A DNA stretch of 64,000 bases from Candidatus Thiothrix anitrata (GCF_017901155.1 NZ_CP072800.1:2569283-2633282); one strand, 5' to 3'; positions 33,771-44,290 are shown, numbered from the stretch's first letter. The notes: generated by a model not told the origin, from the letters alone. A program made the numbers and translations.

Positions 33771-34746
33771 TTTTCTCTGGTGGTGGATGTTTTTATTACT
33801 GCCTGTGCCTTGGTTGGTACGTCTGATTTTAAAGCCTACTCAACGTCAGGCGGGGAGGGCATTGAAAGTGCCTTTTCTTGAAGATTTTCAACAAGGGAAG
33901 CTGGCTTTTACACGTTCTTGGTACAGTTTGTTGGCGTTGTTGTTGGGGGTGTTGGCTTGGTTAATGTTGCTGACAGCGGCGGCGCGTCCGGTATGGGTTG
34001 GCGATAGTGTGTCACTGCCGATGGAGGGGCGTGATTTGATGATGGCTGTCGATTTGTCGGGCAGTATGCAGGAGCAGGATTTCATTTTAAATCGTCAGGT
34101 CGTTGACCGCTTGGCAGCCACTAAAGCGGTGGCAGGGGAGTTTATCCGTAAGCGTTCAGGGGATCGGATTGGTTTGGTGTTGTTTGGTGATCAGGCTTAT
34201 TTGCAGGCTCCGCTGACTTTTGATCGTCACACCGTCTTACAATTGCTTAATGAAGCGGCACTTGGCTTGGCAGGTGAACGCACCGCGATTGGCGATGCGA
34301 TTGGATTGGCATTAAAACGTTTGCAGAATAGCCCCGAAAAAAACCGGGTGCTGATCCTGATGACTGATGGTGCGAATACCGCAGGCAGCGTTAGCCCGTT
34401 GGAAGCAGCGGATATGGCGGCGGCGGCAGGTTTGAAAATTTACACCGTGGGAATCGGTTCGGAAAGTGATGCGGCTCGTAGTTTGTTTGGGTTTCAGTTA
34501 ATGAATCCAAATGCCGATTTGGACGAGCGTTCCTTGCGGGCGATTGCGGATAAAACGGGTGGGCAGTATTTCCGGGCGCGTGATACGGAAGAGTTTCACA
34601 AGATTTACGCTGAATTGGATCGCCTAGAACCGTTGGAGCAGGACGCGCAACAATGGCGGCCTCAGCAAGAATTATTCCGCTGGCCTTTGTTGGCAGCGTT
34701 TGTATTGGTGTTGTTGACCGCTGTATTGCGGATAGACCCGGAGTAG
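33763..34746 (+). CDS. batA: BatA-like VWA membrane protein
   Basis: The 327-residue protein has N-terminal and C-terminal membrane helices framing a von Willebrand A domain with the metal-ion site DLSGSMQEQD (MIDAS, residues about 94-98) and later TDGANTAG. It resembles BatA. VWA domains bind partner proteins through the metal ion, likely under the action of the MoxR ATPase. Confidence 0.9.
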   Translation: MYDFLWWWMFLLLPVPWLVRLILKPTQRQAGRALKVPFLEDFQQGKLAFTRSWYSLLALLLGVLAWLMLLTAAARPVWVGDSVSLPMEGRDLMMAVDLSGSMQEQDFILNRQVVDRLAATKAVAGEFIRKRSGDRIGLVLFGDQAYLQAPLTFDRHTVLQLLNEAALGLAGERTAIGDAIGLALKRLQNSPEKNRVLILMTDGANTAGSVSPLEAADMAAAAGLKIYTVGIGSESDAARSLFGFQLMNPNADLDERSLRAIADKTGGQYFRARDTEEFHKIYAELDRLEPLEQDAQQWRPQQELFRWPLLAAFVLVLLTAVLRIDPE

Positions 34747-34747
34747 C

Positions 34748-36541
34748 TTGGTGGATAATTTGCATTTTATGCACCCCCATTGGTTGTGGCTGACATTGTT
34801 GATCCCGTTATTATGGGGGGCACGATGGTTGCGTCATGCCCGCAAGGGGGCGTGGGAACAGCTTATCGATAAACAACTGATGCCGTTTGTATTGAGTGGC
34901 AAAGACAGCACGGTAAGCGTGGGCGTGTTGGCCTTGGTGTCACTTGGTTTGTTGGTGGCAACGTTGGCAATGGCGGGGCCTGCGTGGGAAAAGCGTGAAG
35001 TACCGGTGTTCCGTAATCAACAGGCGTTAGTGATCGCTATGGATTTTTCCACGTCCATGTACGCAACCGATGAAACACCGAATCGTTTAACCTTGGCGCG
35101 TTTTAAGCTGCTGGATATTCTTAAGAGCCGTCAGGACGGACAAACCGGTTTGGTGGTATTCGCAGGGGATGCCTTTATGGTATCGCCATTGACCGATGAT
35201 ATTGCCACGATTGAAGAGCAAGCGAAGAACCTTTCCCCGGAGATTATGCCCGCGCAAGGGAGTTTATTGGCTCCGGCGATTCAGCGGGCAATGGCATTAT
35301 TGCAGCAAGCGGAAATGGCTAAAGGCCATATTTTATTGATTACTGATGGTGCGAGTGACCCTGATTACGCTCGTGTTGCGGCACAGCAGGCACGGACTGC
35401 GGGTTATCAAGTTTCATTATTGACGGTGGGAAGTAAGGATGGAGCGCCCATCGCGCAACCAAAAGGTGGCTTTTTAGTCGATAGCCTCGGCAAAACAGTG
35501 GTGGCAAAGGTTAATGCAGCGGAGTTGGAGGCTATTGCGCAGGCAGGTGGCGGAGTATTTACCCAAGCGGCTTTGGGCGATGCGGATGTAACTTCGTTGG
35601 GGGCGCAGTGGCTGGCGGAAACCAGTCAAAAACTTACCGAAGGTCAGGGGCGGCAACTGGATACTTGGGTTAATGAGGGTTATTGGTTGGTGTTGCTGTT
35701 ATTGCCGCTTGCTGCTTTGGCATTTCGGCGCGGTTGGTTGGGTACGGTGCTAATCGCCTTGGTGATCTTGCCCCAGACGCAAACCGCACAGGCGTTTACT
35801 TGGCAGGACTTGTGGAAAACCCCAGATCAGCAGGCTTACGAAGTTTTGCAGCAAGGGCAGGCCGCAGAAGCCGCTAATTTGTTCCGTGACCCGGATTGGC
35901 AAGCCGCCGCAGCGTATAAAAATCAGGATTATGCAACGGCAGCAAAGCGTTACAGTCAAAGTAATAATATTAGCGGGCAATATAATTATGCCAATACGTT
36001 GGCAATGCAAAATAAACTGCCTGATGCTGTCAAAAGTTACGAACAAGTGCTTCAACAACAACCAGATCATGCGGATGCGCAATACAACCTGAAACTGGTC
36101 AAAGAGCGTTTAGAACAACAACAGCAAGCGCAGCAGCAAGACCAAAACGGGGAAAACGAACAACAGCAGCAAGCGTCCAGCGATCAATCACAACAAGCAC
36201 CCCAAAATGGTGAGTCGCAAACGCCGCAACCTACTGATGCGGAGCAACAACAGCAAGCCGCGCAGGATGCCGAACAAAAGGCACAGGAAGAAGCAGCGCG
36301 AAAAGCTGAACAAGCCCAACAAGAACAAGAGGACGAGTCCGCTAAAACGGAAGATAAAGAAAAAACTGCTGAAAATGTGCCAGCACCAGCGTCTGAAAAT
36401 GACCCGCAGCAGCGCGAACAGCAACAAGCAACGGAACAATGGTTGCGGCGTATTCCTGATGATCCCGCCGGTTTATGGCGGCGGAAATTTCAATACCAAT
36501 ATCAGCAGCGCGGCACACAGGCAAGGGGGGAGGAATGGTAA
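34748..36541 (+). CDS. batB: BatB-type VWA protein fused to TPR (BatB/BatC)
   Basis: The 597-residue protein combines a BatB-like VWA domain (MIDAS DFSTSMYATD, then ITDGASDPDYA), a membrane segment near residue 310-340, a TPR region (AAAYKNQDYATAAKRYSQSNNISGQYNYANTLAMQNKLPDAVKSYEQVLQQQPDHADAQYN) and a long Gln/Glu-rich low-complexity tail. In Bacteroides BatB and BatC are separate; here they are fused. GTG 34748 and ATG 34769 are possible starts. Confidence 0.88.
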   Translation: MVDNLHFMHPHWLWLTLLIPLLWGARWLRHARKGAWEQLIDKQLMPFVLSGKDSTVSVGVLALVSLGLLVATLAMAGPAWEKREVPVFRNQQALVIAMDFSTSMYATDETPNRLTLARFKLLDILKSRQDGQTGLVVFAGDAFMVSPLTDDIATIEEQAKNLSPEIMPAQGSLLAPAIQRAMALLQQAEMAKGHILLITDGASDPDYARVAAQQARTAGYQVSLLTVGSKDGAPIAQPKGGFLVDSLGKTVVAKVNAAELEAIAQAGGGVFTQAALGDADVTSLGAQWLAETSQKLTEGQGRQLDTWVNEGYWLVLLLLPLAALAFRRGWLGTVLIALVILPQTQTAQAFTWQDLWKTPDQQAYEVLQQGQAAEAANLFRDPDWQAAAAYKNQDYATAAKRYSQSNNISGQYNYANTLAMQNKLPDAVKSYEQVLQQQPDHADAQYNLKLVKERLEQQQQAQQQDQNGENEQQQQASSDQSQQAPQNGESQTPQPTDAEQQQQAAQDAEQKAQEEAARKAEQAQQEQEDESAKTEDKEKTAENVPAPASENDPQQREQQQATEQWLRRIPDDPAGLWRRKFQYQYQQRGTQARGEEW

Positions 36542-38271
36542 GGTTTTGGTTGTTGGTAGCATGTTGGTTTTTGCCTTTATGGGTGCAAGCAGCCACGATT
36601 ACATCGGAATTTGATCGTAACCCCGTAGCACTGGGTGATCCGCTGATATTGCGTTTTACCGCTGATGGCGTGGTTGGGGCGGAACCGGATTTTACTCCCT
36701 TGAGTAAGGATTTCGAGATTCAGGGGCGTTCCCAAAGCAATAGTTTCAGCATGGTTAACGGTGTCAGTAGCGTGCAGACAGTGTGGGAGTTAACGGTATT
36801 CCCGCGTGTTACCGGGAATGTGCAAGTCCCGCCAATTGCCTTCGGGATTGATCAAAGCCAGCCTCTGGTTTTACAGGTTTTGGATCAACCAGCGCAGAAT
36901 ACCAATGCAGGCGCAGGTGCGATTGGTGCGGATATTTTTGTGGAGTTGAGTGCTGAACCGCAGCAGCCTTATGTGCAACAACAGATCATTGTTACTCAAC
37001 GCTTGTTGCATCTCGCGCCGCTACAACCGCAGGCCAGTTTAACTCATCCCAGTATTGAAGGTGGTAAAGGTAATATTCAGCAATTGGGTAAAACCCGCAA
37101 TACCACATTGATGCGTGATGGGCGGAATTATCAAGTGATTGAGCGGCGTTACGCCCTTTATCCGCAACAAAGCGGCGATTTGGTGTTAGGGCGTACTACC
37201 TTTGAGGGTAGTCTGGCTACTGGGAACTCACAGTTTGATCCTTTCGGGGTGGCAGGGCCGCGAGTGCGGCGTTTTTCAGAACCTTTTACTTTGAAAATTC
37301 AAACGCAACCTGCTGGTTATACGGGACAACATTGGCTACCTGCAAAAAGTATTAGCTTAAATGCACATTGGGATAAACCAGCTGATAAATTAAAGGCAGG
37401 TGAGCCGAACGGGTTAACATTGGCTATTGTGGCCGATGGTTTGGCTGCCGAGCAGTTGCCTAAGTTGGAGTTGTCAATACCGATTGGTGTCAAAGCATAT
37501 ACGGATCAGCCAGAGTTTCGTAATGAAAGTAATGCGCAGGGTATTGTCGGGGTTCGCCAAGAAAAGTGGGTGTTGGTCGCTCCGTACAATGGTGATTATG
37601 CATTGCCAGAACTTAAGTTGGATTGGTGGAATAGCACCACAGGCAAACAAGAAACTGCTATGCTCAACGCGGTTACTTTGCGCGTCAGTGGTGGCGAAGC
37701 CGCTCCAGCAGGACAGCTACCGCCAGCATCGCAACAACCAGCCGTGTCGCTTACGGAGGAAGCCGCGGTACCATCCGTTAAGCCTCAAGCGTTGGCAGAT
37801 TCATTGCTTCCTTCCAATTGGTCAGTGAATAAGAAAATCATTATGGCGTTGCTATTTTTATGGGTGCTGTTAACGACTGCATGGTTGTATTGGCAATGGA
37901 AACATCGAAAATCCGCTACGACAATCGCTAAGTCTGAAAATACGGTACTACCCCCGCGCAATCCGAAAATCGCACTGCAAGCTTTGGCAACTGCGTGTAA
38001 AAGTAATCAGCCGCAAGCCGCCCACGATGCGCTGATGAATTGGATTGAGGTGGGTTTGAATTTGCGTCCTGCTTTAATTTCACGCTTACGTGAGCAGGCT
38101 AGCCCACTGTTACAGGCAGAGATTGATGCTTTGGGTGCAGCGTTATACGGGCGTGGTAATGGGGCATGGCAGGGTGCGGGACTCTGGAAAGCGATAACAA
38201 CTTTCCAGCCAGCGGCACAGAAATCAGCCAAACCCACCACAGGATTGGCTGAACTTTATCCGAAGCAATAG
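36538..38271 (+). CDS. batD: BatD family protein
   Basis: Start 36538 follows GGGGGAGG directly and overlaps the previous stop. The 577-residue protein has a signal peptide (WLLVACWFLPLWVQA), an extracytoplasmic beta-rich region (EFDRNPVALGDPLILRF and FTPLSKDFEIQGRSQSN, typical of BatD), one membrane helix (KIIMALLFLWVLLTTAWLYW) and a short cytoplasmic tail. It is the last gene of the MoxR/Bat operon. Confidence 0.9.
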   Translation, partial: VRFWLLVACWFLPLWVQAATITSEFDRNPVALGDPLILRFTADGVVGAEPDFTPLSKDFEIQGRSQSNSFSMVNGVSSVQTVWELTVFPRVTGNVQVPPIAFGIDQSQPLVLQVLDQPAQNTNAGAGAIGADIFVELSAEPQQPYVQQQIIVTQRLLHLAPLQPQASLTHPSIEGGKGNIQQLGKTRNTTLMRDGRNYQVIERRYALYPQQSGDLVLGRTTFEGSLATGNSQFDPFGVAGPRVRRFSEPFTLKIQTQPAGYTGQHWLPAKSISLNAHWDKPADKLKAGEPNGLTLAIVADGLAAEQLPKLELSIPIGVKAYTDQPEFRNESNAQGIVGVRQEKWVLVAPYNGDYALPELKLDWWNSTTGKQETAMLNAVTLRVSGGEAAPAGQLPPASQQPAVSLTEEAAVPSVKPQALADSLLPSNWSVNKKIIMALLFLWVLLTTAWLYWQWKHRKSATTIAKSENTVLPPRNPKIALQALATACKSNQPQAAHDALMNWIEVGLNLRPALISRLREQASPLLQAEIDALGAALYGRGNGAWQGAGLWKAITTFQPAAQKSAKPTTGLAELYPKQ

Positions 38272-38277
38272 CTAAGG

Positions 38278-38667
38278 TTAAGCTAGTTCAACTTTGGGAG
38301 CGGGAACCCAGCCGGTTTGACGGTGTTCGACCACGACAGTGGTGTAGATGCCGCCACGCACATTCCACACCCCAATTAAGCGCATAAAGCGTGGTTCAGT
38401 CGCCGCCACTAAATCTTCGAGGATTTTATTGGTGACCGCCTCATGGAATGCGCCTTCTTCGCGGTAGCTCCACATGTATAATTTGAGGGATTTCAACTCG
38501 ACACACTTTTCATCTGCCACGTATTCAATCTTGAATTGGGCAAAGTCGGGTTGCCCTGTTTTCGGACAGATACAGGTGAATTCCGGCACGTCGATACGAA
38601 TGGTGTAATCACGTTGCGGATTAGGATTGGGGAAAGTGTCGAGTTCTTTGCTTGGCTGGGTGGACAT
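38278..38667 (-). CDS. queF: NADPH-dependent 7-cyano-7-deazaguanine reductase
   Basis: The 129-residue short-form QueF reduces preQ0 to preQ1 in queuosine synthesis. The catalytic Cys lies in [14 protein letters not shown], and the QueF motif is [20 protein letters not shown]. Length fits the unimodular, cytosolic class rather than the longer E. coli form. It is convergent with batD, 6 bases away. Confidence 0.93.
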   Translation of the reverse strand: MSTQPSKELDTFPNPNPQRDYTIRIDVPEFTCICPKTGQPDFAQFKIEYVADEKCVELKSLKLYMWSYREEGAFHEAVTNKILEDLVAATEPRFMRLIGVWNVRGGIYTTVVVEHRQTGWVPAPKVELA

Positions 38668-38753
38668 AAACGCTCCTTTGTTACCCGATAGACAGTTGGG
38701 CGGCGATTATAGTAGCCTCTGCCCTCCTTGGTACAATAGTTTGGTTATTATTA

Positions 38754-39410
38754 ATGAGTATTAGCGCAATTCCCGTTTTGACCATTGATGGCCCGGCTGG
38801 TGCTGGCAAAGGTTCGATTGCTGGTATGTTGGCTGAAACCCTAGGCTGGCATTTGCTCGATAGTGGTGCGATTTATCGTGTGGCGGCTTTGGCGGCGTTA
38901 CGTCGTGGTATGGATTTACAGGATGAAGTGGCGATTGCAGCACTCATTCCCCAGCTCGTTATTGAGTTTAAACACGGGGATGCTTGGCTTAATGGTGAGT
39001 GTGTCAGTAGCGACATCCGTAACGAAGCTTGTGCGAGCGCAACCTCACAAATCGCGGCCTTGCCCGCTGTTCGCAGTGAATTATTGGCTTTGCAACGAAG
39101 CTTTTGTAAAGCACCGGGATTAATTGCTGACGGGCGTGATATGGGAACCGTGGTGTTTCCTGATGCGCCCTATAAATTTTACCTGACGGCTAGTGCGGAA
39201 ATTCGTGCAGAACGTCGCCTGAAACAGTTGAGCGAACAGGGACTTAGTGCTAGACTCCACGACCTGATTCAAGACATTAATGTGCGTGACGAGCGCGACT
39301 CCAATCGCCCGGTAGCCCCGTTAAAACCAGCCGATGATGCCGTTTTAGTGGATACTAGCCCACTAACGCAAGCTGAAGTGTTTGCTGAAGTGTTACGGTA
39401 TATCCGTTAA
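38754..39410 (+). CDS. cmk: Cytidylate kinase
   Basis: The 218-residue kinase phosphorylates CMP and dCMP. P-loop DGPAGAGKGSIAGMLAE (residues 11-27), LDSGAIYRVAALAAL, DGRDMGTVVFPDAPYKFYLTAS and RDERDSNRPVAPLKPADDA are all present. It precedes rpsA, as in many gammaproteobacteria. A TACAAT -10-like hexamer is at 38732. Confidence 0.95.
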   Translation: MSISAIPVLTIDGPAGAGKGSIAGMLAETLGWHLLDSGAIYRVAALAALRRGMDLQDEVAIAALIPQLVIEFKHGDAWLNGECVSSDIRNEACASATSQIAALPAVRSELLALQRSFCKAPGLIADGRDMGTVVFPDAPYKFYLTASAEIRAERRLKQLSEQGLSARLHDLIQDINVRDERDSNRPVAPLKPADDAVLVDTSPLTQAEVFAEVLRYIR

Positions 39411-39440
39411 GCATTTGTTTGAATTCACCAACTTGAAGGT

Positions 39441-39467
39441 AGCCCTGACAGGAGTCCGGGCTTTTTG
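39441..39467 (+). terminator. Hairpin with T-run in the cmk-rpsA gap
   Basis: AGCCC pairs with GGGCT across a 12-base loop and is followed by TTTTT. It may end the cmk transcript or act in the rpsA leader, where control by S1 itself is known in E. coli. The stem is short. Confidence 0.45.
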
Positions 39468-39530
39468 CGTTTTACCCGTCATCGCAGGATGCAGTGGCGA
39501 TTAATTTTGTTATTACAGGTATTTTTTTCC

Positions 39531-41198
39531 ATGACTGAAAGTTTTGCCGAACTGTTTGAAGAGAGCCTTTCATATACCCAAATGCAACCGGGCGCTCTGC
39601 TGAATGCAACAGTTCTTGAAGTACGTTCCGATTTCGTTATCGTCAGTGCTGGCCTCAAATCCGAAGGTGTTATCCCTGCTGAACAGTTCAAAAATGAACG
39701 CGGTGAGTTGACCGTTAAAGTCGGTGATTTGGTTGAAGTTGCACTGGATACCGTAGAAGATGGTTTTGGTGAAACCAAACTGTCTCGCGAAAAAGCACGT
39801 CGTTTACGCGCTTGGGAAATCTTGGAAGAAGCATTTAACAACGACGAAATCATTACTGGTATTATTACTGGCAAGGTTAAAGGCGGTTTCGTTGTTGAAC
39901 TCAGCGATATTCGTGCATTCTTGCCGGGTTCACTGGTTGATGTACGTCCAGTTCGTGATACTTCTTATCTGGAAGGCAAAGAGCTGGAATTCAAACTGAT
40001 CAAGTTGGATCAAAAGCGTAATAACGTTGTGGTTTCACGCCGTGCGGTTGTGGAAGAAGAATACAGCGCGGAACGCGAAGCACTGATGGAAAACCTGCAA
40101 GAAGGTCAGGTCATCAAAGGCGTAGTCAAGAACCTCACCGATTACGGTGCGTTCCTTGATCTCGGCGGCATCGACGGTCTGTTGCACATCACCGATATGG
40201 CTTGGAAGCGCGTTAAGCATCCTTCTGAAGTGGTTAATATCGGTGACGAAATTGACGTTAGAGTCCTCAAGTTTGATCGCGATAAGAACCGCGTATCCTT
40301 GGGTCTTAAGCAATTGGGTGAAGATCCTTGGCAAGATCTGGTTCGCCGTTACCCGTCTGGCACCCGTATCTTCGGTAAGGTTAGTAACCTGACTGACTAC
40401 GGTTGTTTCGTAGAAATCGAAGACGGTGTTGAAGGTCTGGTACACGTTTCTGAAATGGATTGGACTAACAAAAACGTTAACCCTGCTAAGGTTGTAACCT
40501 TGGGTGACGAAGTTGAAGTCATGATTCTCGACATCGACGCTGATCGTCGCCGTATTTCTTTGGGTATGAAGCAGTGCCAAGCTAACCCTTGGGATGAATT
40601 CGCTGGTACTCGCAACAAAGGTGATCGCGTTTCCGGTAAGATCAAGTCAATCACTGACTTCGGTATCTTCATCGGTTTGGATGGTGGCATTGACGGTTTG
40701 GTTCATTTGTCTGACATTTCTTGGAATGTGCCGGGTGAAGAAGCAGTCCGTAGCTACAAGAAAGGCGATGAAGTGGAAGCTGTTGTGTTGGCAGTTGACC
40801 CAGAGCGTGAGCGCATTTCTCTCGGCATCAAGCAGATGGAACAAGACCCGTTCTCCAATTTCGTGGCTGCCCACTCTAAAGGCAGTGTCGTGAAAGGAAC
40901 TGTGGTTGAAGTTACTCCTAAAGCCGCAAAAATCGACTTGGGTGAAGGCATCGAAGGCATTTTGCGTGCTTCCGAGTTGTCACGTGATCGCGTTGAAGAT
41001 GCACGTACCTTACTGAAAGAAGGTGATACCGTTGAAGCGAAATTTATGGGTGTTGACCGTAAGACTCGCTCAATCAATCTGTCTATCAAGGCTAAGGATG
41101 ATGAGGATGAGTCACGTCTGATGCGTGAATACACAGGGCGTTCTACCGGTGCAGGTACGTCACTGGGTGACATCTTTAAGGAACAAATGGGCGAGTAA
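39531..41198 (+). CDS. rpsA: 30S ribosomal protein S1
   Basis: Start 39531 ([21 protein letters not shown]) gives 555 residues, the usual length; the frame is open further upstream. Six S1 domains are recognisable, from [19 protein letters not shown] to [83 protein letters not shown] and [20 protein letters not shown]. It helps the 30S subunit bind structured mRNAs. Confidence 0.96.
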   Translation: MTESFAELFEESLSYTQMQPGALLNATVLEVRSDFVIVSAGLKSEGVIPAEQFKNERGELTVKVGDLVEVALDTVEDGFGETKLSREKARRLRAWEILEEAFNNDEIITGIITGKVKGGFVVELSDIRAFLPGSLVDVRPVRDTSYLEGKELEFKLIKLDQKRNNVVVSRRAVVEEEYSAEREALMENLQEGQVIKGVVKNLTDYGAFLDLGGIDGLLHITDMAWKRVKHPSEVVNIGDEIDVRVLKFDRDKNRVSLGLKQLGEDPWQDLVRRYPSGTRIFGKVSNLTDYGCFVEIEDGVEGLVHVSEMDWTNKNVNPAKVVTLGDEVEVMILDIDADRRRISLGMKQCQANPWDEFAGTRNKGDRVSGKIKSITDFGIFIGLDGGIDGLVHLSDISWNVPGEEAVRSYKKGDEVEAVVLAVDPERERISLGIKQMEQDPFSNFVAAHSKGSVVKGTVVEVTPKAAKIDLGEGIEGILRASELSRDRVEDARTLLKEGDTVEAKFMGVDRKTRSINLSIKAKDDEDESRLMREYTGRSTGAGTSLGDIFKEQMGE

Positions 41199-41221
41199 CT
41201 TCGCTTTCAGGATGGCGAGTT

Positions 41222-41245
41222 GGCCAAGGATGGCCTATAGTTTTT
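41222..41245 (+). terminator. Possible rpsA terminator
   Basis: GGCCA pairs with TGGCC around a 4-base loop and is followed five bases later by a TTTTT run. The stem is short, so efficiency is uncertain. Confidence 0.4.
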
Positions 41246-41337
41246 GTGTTGCAGAAACTTCTCTGTAACACTACCCGAAACCCGAATATCTGCAACATGT
41301 TACCGGCAACCCCGACGCTTGTTCAGGAGTGGAAAGG

Positions 41338-41643
41338 ATGACCAAATCTGAAATCATTGATATTCTGTCGCGCAAGCAAAGCCATCTCAGCAGCCGTGAT
41401 GTGGAATCATCGGTTAAGTTGTTGTTGGATAAAATGAGCGACACCTTGTCCGAAGGCGGGCGCATTGAAGTACGAGGCTTCGGTAGTTTTTCGTTACATC
41501 ATCGTGCGGCACGTAAAGGGCGCAACCCTAAAACAGGTGACCAAGTGCAGTTGCCTCCTAAACACGTTCCGCACTTCAAACCAGGCAAAGAGCTGCGTGA
41601 ACGGGTGAATGAGTCACGTGAGCAATACCCTATTCAGGAGTGA
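41338..41643 (+). CDS. ihfB: Integration host factor subunit beta
   Basis: The 101-residue DNA-bending protein begins [13 protein letters not shown] and has [31 protein letters not shown], with the Pro-containing loop that intercalates DNA. Start 41338 is chosen because AGGAG is 8 bases upstream; GTG 41329 would add three residues. Location after rpsA is standard. Confidence 0.95.
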   Translation: MTKSEIIDILSRKQSHLSSRDVESSVKLLLDKMSDTLSEGGRIEVRGFGSFSLHHRAARKGRNPKTGDQVQLPPKHVPHFKPGKELRERVNESREQYPIQE

Positions 41644-41675
41644 GCCTGCGGGTGTATTTGCCGAAACACAAACTT

Positions 41676-41702
41676 AAAGGGAGGCGTGTTGCCTCCTTTT
41701 TT
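41676..41702 (+). terminator. Rho-independent terminator of ihfB
   Basis: GGAGGC (41680-41685) pairs with GCCTCC (41691-41696) across a GTGTT loop, followed by six T residues. The tail falls just before the lapB start at 41717, so lapB may have its own promoter or rely on readthrough. Confidence 0.75.
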
Positions 41703-41716
41703 ATGCCTGAAATACT

Positions 41717-42865
41717 ATGCTAGAAATTCTATTTTTATTGCTGCCGCTTGCTTTCTATTCAGGTTGGCGGTCGGCACGCAACCGTTACAAAGAGCGCCAA
41801 GAAAAACGTAAGCAAATTTCCGTACATTTTGTTCGTGGTATCAATTATTTACTGAGTGAACAGCCGGATAAGGCCTTGGATGTCTTTTTAAATTATCCAG
41901 AAATTGATGAATATACTGCGGATACTTTTCTGTTATTAGGGAATTTGTTCCGTAATCGGGGGGAAATTAATCGTGCTTTAAGAGTGCATCAAAACTTGGT
42001 GGCACGCCCCGATTTAAGCAAGGTGCAACGTACATCTGCCATGCTCGCCTTGGGCGAAGATTTTTTTGCGGCCGGAATTTTAGACCGGGCAGAGAGTGTT
42101 TTCACTGAATTGCTTAAGGATGATCCAAAACGTGCGGATGCCTGTGAACCACTGCGTAATATTTATGAGCAATTACACGAATGGGATAAGGCTATTGAAA
42201 TCAGCCATTGTGCCCAAAAGCGCGGTAAGACCGATCATGGACGTTTGATTGCACACTATTATTGCGAATTAGCAGTGCAGGATTTGCAAAAAAATAATTT
42301 GTTTAAAGTCGAGGAAAGCCTCAAAAAAGCGACAAAAGCCTACCCTGATTCTTCGCGGGTTTTGGTATTGGCTGGTGAGCTTGCTTATGCACGGGGACAA
42401 CCGCAAGAAGCGATGCAAATTTACCAAGCTGCGATTAGCAAAGATAGCCGTTTGTTGGGAATGTTATTTAATAAGTTGCTTAATGATTTTCCGCAGCAAG
42501 AGTCTTTGGAGAATTTATATCAGTTTATTCATCAGCACTTTACCCAGTCACAAGATACTCGCTTATTTGCTTATTTACTGCAATTGGCAAGAAAGCTCGG
42601 CAAGCTGAAGGAGATGCACGCTCATGTTGATACGCATTTATTGAAAGGCAAGCTCACCTTAAATACTTTGGCTCACTCGACCGAGGTCTTAGTGTCGGTG
42701 TGGCAAGAGAGCAATACCTGTGATATGGCGCAAGTGCAAACGGCTTTGCAGCGATTAGCGAAAAGTCAACCAGAGTTTCAGTGCGGGCATTGTGGGTATA
42801 AAATGCACGATTACTTATGGCGTTGTCCAGCCTGCCATCAGTGGGATACTGTTGCCAATGTTTAA
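41717..42865 (+). CDS. lapB: Lipopolysaccharide assembly protein LapB (YciM)
   Basis: The 382-residue protein has an N-terminal membrane anchor (LEILFLLLPLAFYSGW), tandem TPRs through residue about 330, and a C-terminal rubredoxin-like metal site (CGHCGYKM and CPACHQW). It regulates LpxC proteolysis with FtsH and so balances LPS synthesis. In E. coli it follows lapA, but here no lapA lies between ihfB and lapB. Confidence 0.94.
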   Translation: MLEILFLLLPLAFYSGWRSARNRYKERQEKRKQISVHFVRGINYLLSEQPDKALDVFLNYPEIDEYTADTFLLLGNLFRNRGEINRALRVHQNLVARPDLSKVQRTSAMLALGEDFFAAGILDRAESVFTELLKDDPKRADACEPLRNIYEQLHEWDKAIEISHCAQKRGKTDHGRLIAHYYCELAVQDLQKNNLFKVEESLKKATKAYPDSSRVLVLAGELAYARGQPQEAMQIYQAAISKDSRLLGMLFNKLLNDFPQQESLENLYQFIHQHFTQSQDTRLFAYLLQLARKLGKLKEMHAHVDTHLLKGKLTLNTLAHSTEVLVSVWQESNTCDMAQVQTALQRLAKSQPEFQCGHCGYKMHDYLWRCPACHQWDTVANV

Positions 42866-42886
42866 TCTCAAGAGGAAGTTTCATTT

Positions 42887-43573
42887 ATGTCGAGCCGTTT
42901 GATTATTGCACTTGATTTCCCGACTGCTGAGCAAGCATTAGCCTTTGTAAAACCGCTTAATCCTAACCAATGTAAATTGAAAGTGGGCTTTGAGTTGTTT
43001 GTTGCAGCAGGGCCTGACTTTGTGAGGGCATTGGTGCAACAGGGGTTTGCCGTATTTCTTGACCTTAAGTTTCATGATATTCCGAATACGGTGGCTTCTG
43101 CCTGTAAAGCGGCAGCTCAGCTTGGTGTTTGGATGATTAATGTACATGCATCAGGTGGTACGAAGATGCTGCAAGCTGCGCAACAAGCGTTACAAGGCTT
43201 TGAAAATCCTCCGAAACTGATTGCGGTGACGGTTTTGACATCAATGGATAAAATACAGCTAGAAGGAACCGGCGTTGCTGCCGATCCAGAACAGCAAGTG
43301 TTGCATTTGGCGCAGTTGGCTGCGGCTAGTGGGTTAGATGGAGTGGTCTGTTCGGCACAGGAAGCTAGTGTATTACGCAATAGATTAGGCGATGATTTTT
43401 TACTGGTTACGCCGGGTATTCGTCCAGAAGGTAGCGATCAGGGTGATCAATCACGAGTCATGACACCAGCACAAGCACGTGAGGCTGGTGTTAGCTATAT
43501 TGTGGTAGGTCGACCGATTACACAAGCGGTTGATCCGTTAGCGGTCATTGCCCAAATTAACGCAGTACTGTAA
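42887..43573 (+). CDS. pyrF: Orotidine 5'-phosphate decarboxylase
   Basis: The 228-residue enzyme makes UMP from OMP. Catalytic residues lie in [11 protein letters not shown] (Lys and Asp charge network), with LIIALDFP at the start and [21 protein letters not shown] near the phosphate site. It sits 21 bases after lapB, as in E. coli. Confidence 0.96.
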   Translation: MSSRLIIALDFPTAEQALAFVKPLNPNQCKLKVGFELFVAAGPDFVRALVQQGFAVFLDLKFHDIPNTVASACKAAAQLGVWMINVHASGGTKMLQAAQQALQGFENPPKLIAVTVLTSMDKIQLEGTGVAADPEQQVLHLAQLAAASGLDGVVCSAQEASVLRNRLGDDFLLVTPGIRPEGSDQGDQSRVMTPAQAREAGVSYIVVGRPITQAVDPLAVIAQINAVL

Positions 43574-43579
43574 CCCGGA

Positions 43580-44224
43580 TCATTCCGGCCTATTTTTCAA
43601 AAATAGTTGGGCTTCTTTTTGCATTGCACCGCGTGAAAAAATCAGTTTCCAGCGATTACCACCCGCTTGCCGCCATAATAAGGCGGCACGCACCCCGGCA
43701 AGTAATAATGCGCGGATTTTAGATGCATTTTCTGGGTTGGCGAGATAGTTTTGGTCGCCTTTAATCATGATGCGCGGCCCTAGTTTACTAATGTTTTCGC
43801 TGTAAATTTCCGCTAGTCGTGCGATCATGTTGGAATGGTTTATATCAAAAAAATCAAGCTGTTGCTGCGCTTTTTCAATGTTGGCGAGTAATTGCTTGAA
43901 CATATCAGAGTCGTTATACAGCTTTTTTTCTAAATACAATAAACTGATAGCATAGCGGGTAGCTTCAATATTTTTGGGTGTGCCGTCAGGGGCTAAGCCG
44001 CTTGAGCCTAATTGATGCATCAATACCCGAAATCCGGTTTGAAGACGATGTGTGCCGCCATACAATGATTCGGCTGAATTTGCGCCATCGTGCAGCACAC
44101 TACGAATGCAACTTTCGAGTAATTCACTGTCAACATGGCCACGAGTGGCTATTTGTACAACGCCTTCGACACATTGAAACAGTCCGGCGAGAGCGATAGT
44201 ACGATTTCGGTTATTAGCTTCCAC
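43580..44224 (-). CDS. hflD: HflD family protein
   Basis: The 214-residue protein is largely helical and matches HflD (high frequency lysogenisation), with RTIALAGLFQCVEGVVQIA at the start and VRAALLWRQAGGNRWKLIFSRG near the end. HflD is a membrane-associated protein that binds lambda CII in E. coli; its cellular job is unclear. It sits next to mnmA, the usual order. Confidence 0.9.
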   Translation of the reverse strand: MEANNRNRTIALAGLFQCVEGVVQIATRGHVDSELLESCIRSVLHDGANSAESLYGGTHRLQTGFRVLMHQLGSSGLAPDGTPKNIEATRYAISLLYLEKKLYNDSDMFKQLLANIEKAQQQLDFFDINHSNMIARLAEIYSENISKLGPRIMIKGDQNYLANPENASKIRALLLAGVRAALLWRQAGGNRWKLIFSRGAMQKEAQLFLKNRPE

Positions 44225-44290
44225 AGGGTTCTATCAGTTAATGGTTACAAAGAGTGGCCACAGGATAAGGTCTGTACAGAATAATTCAAG

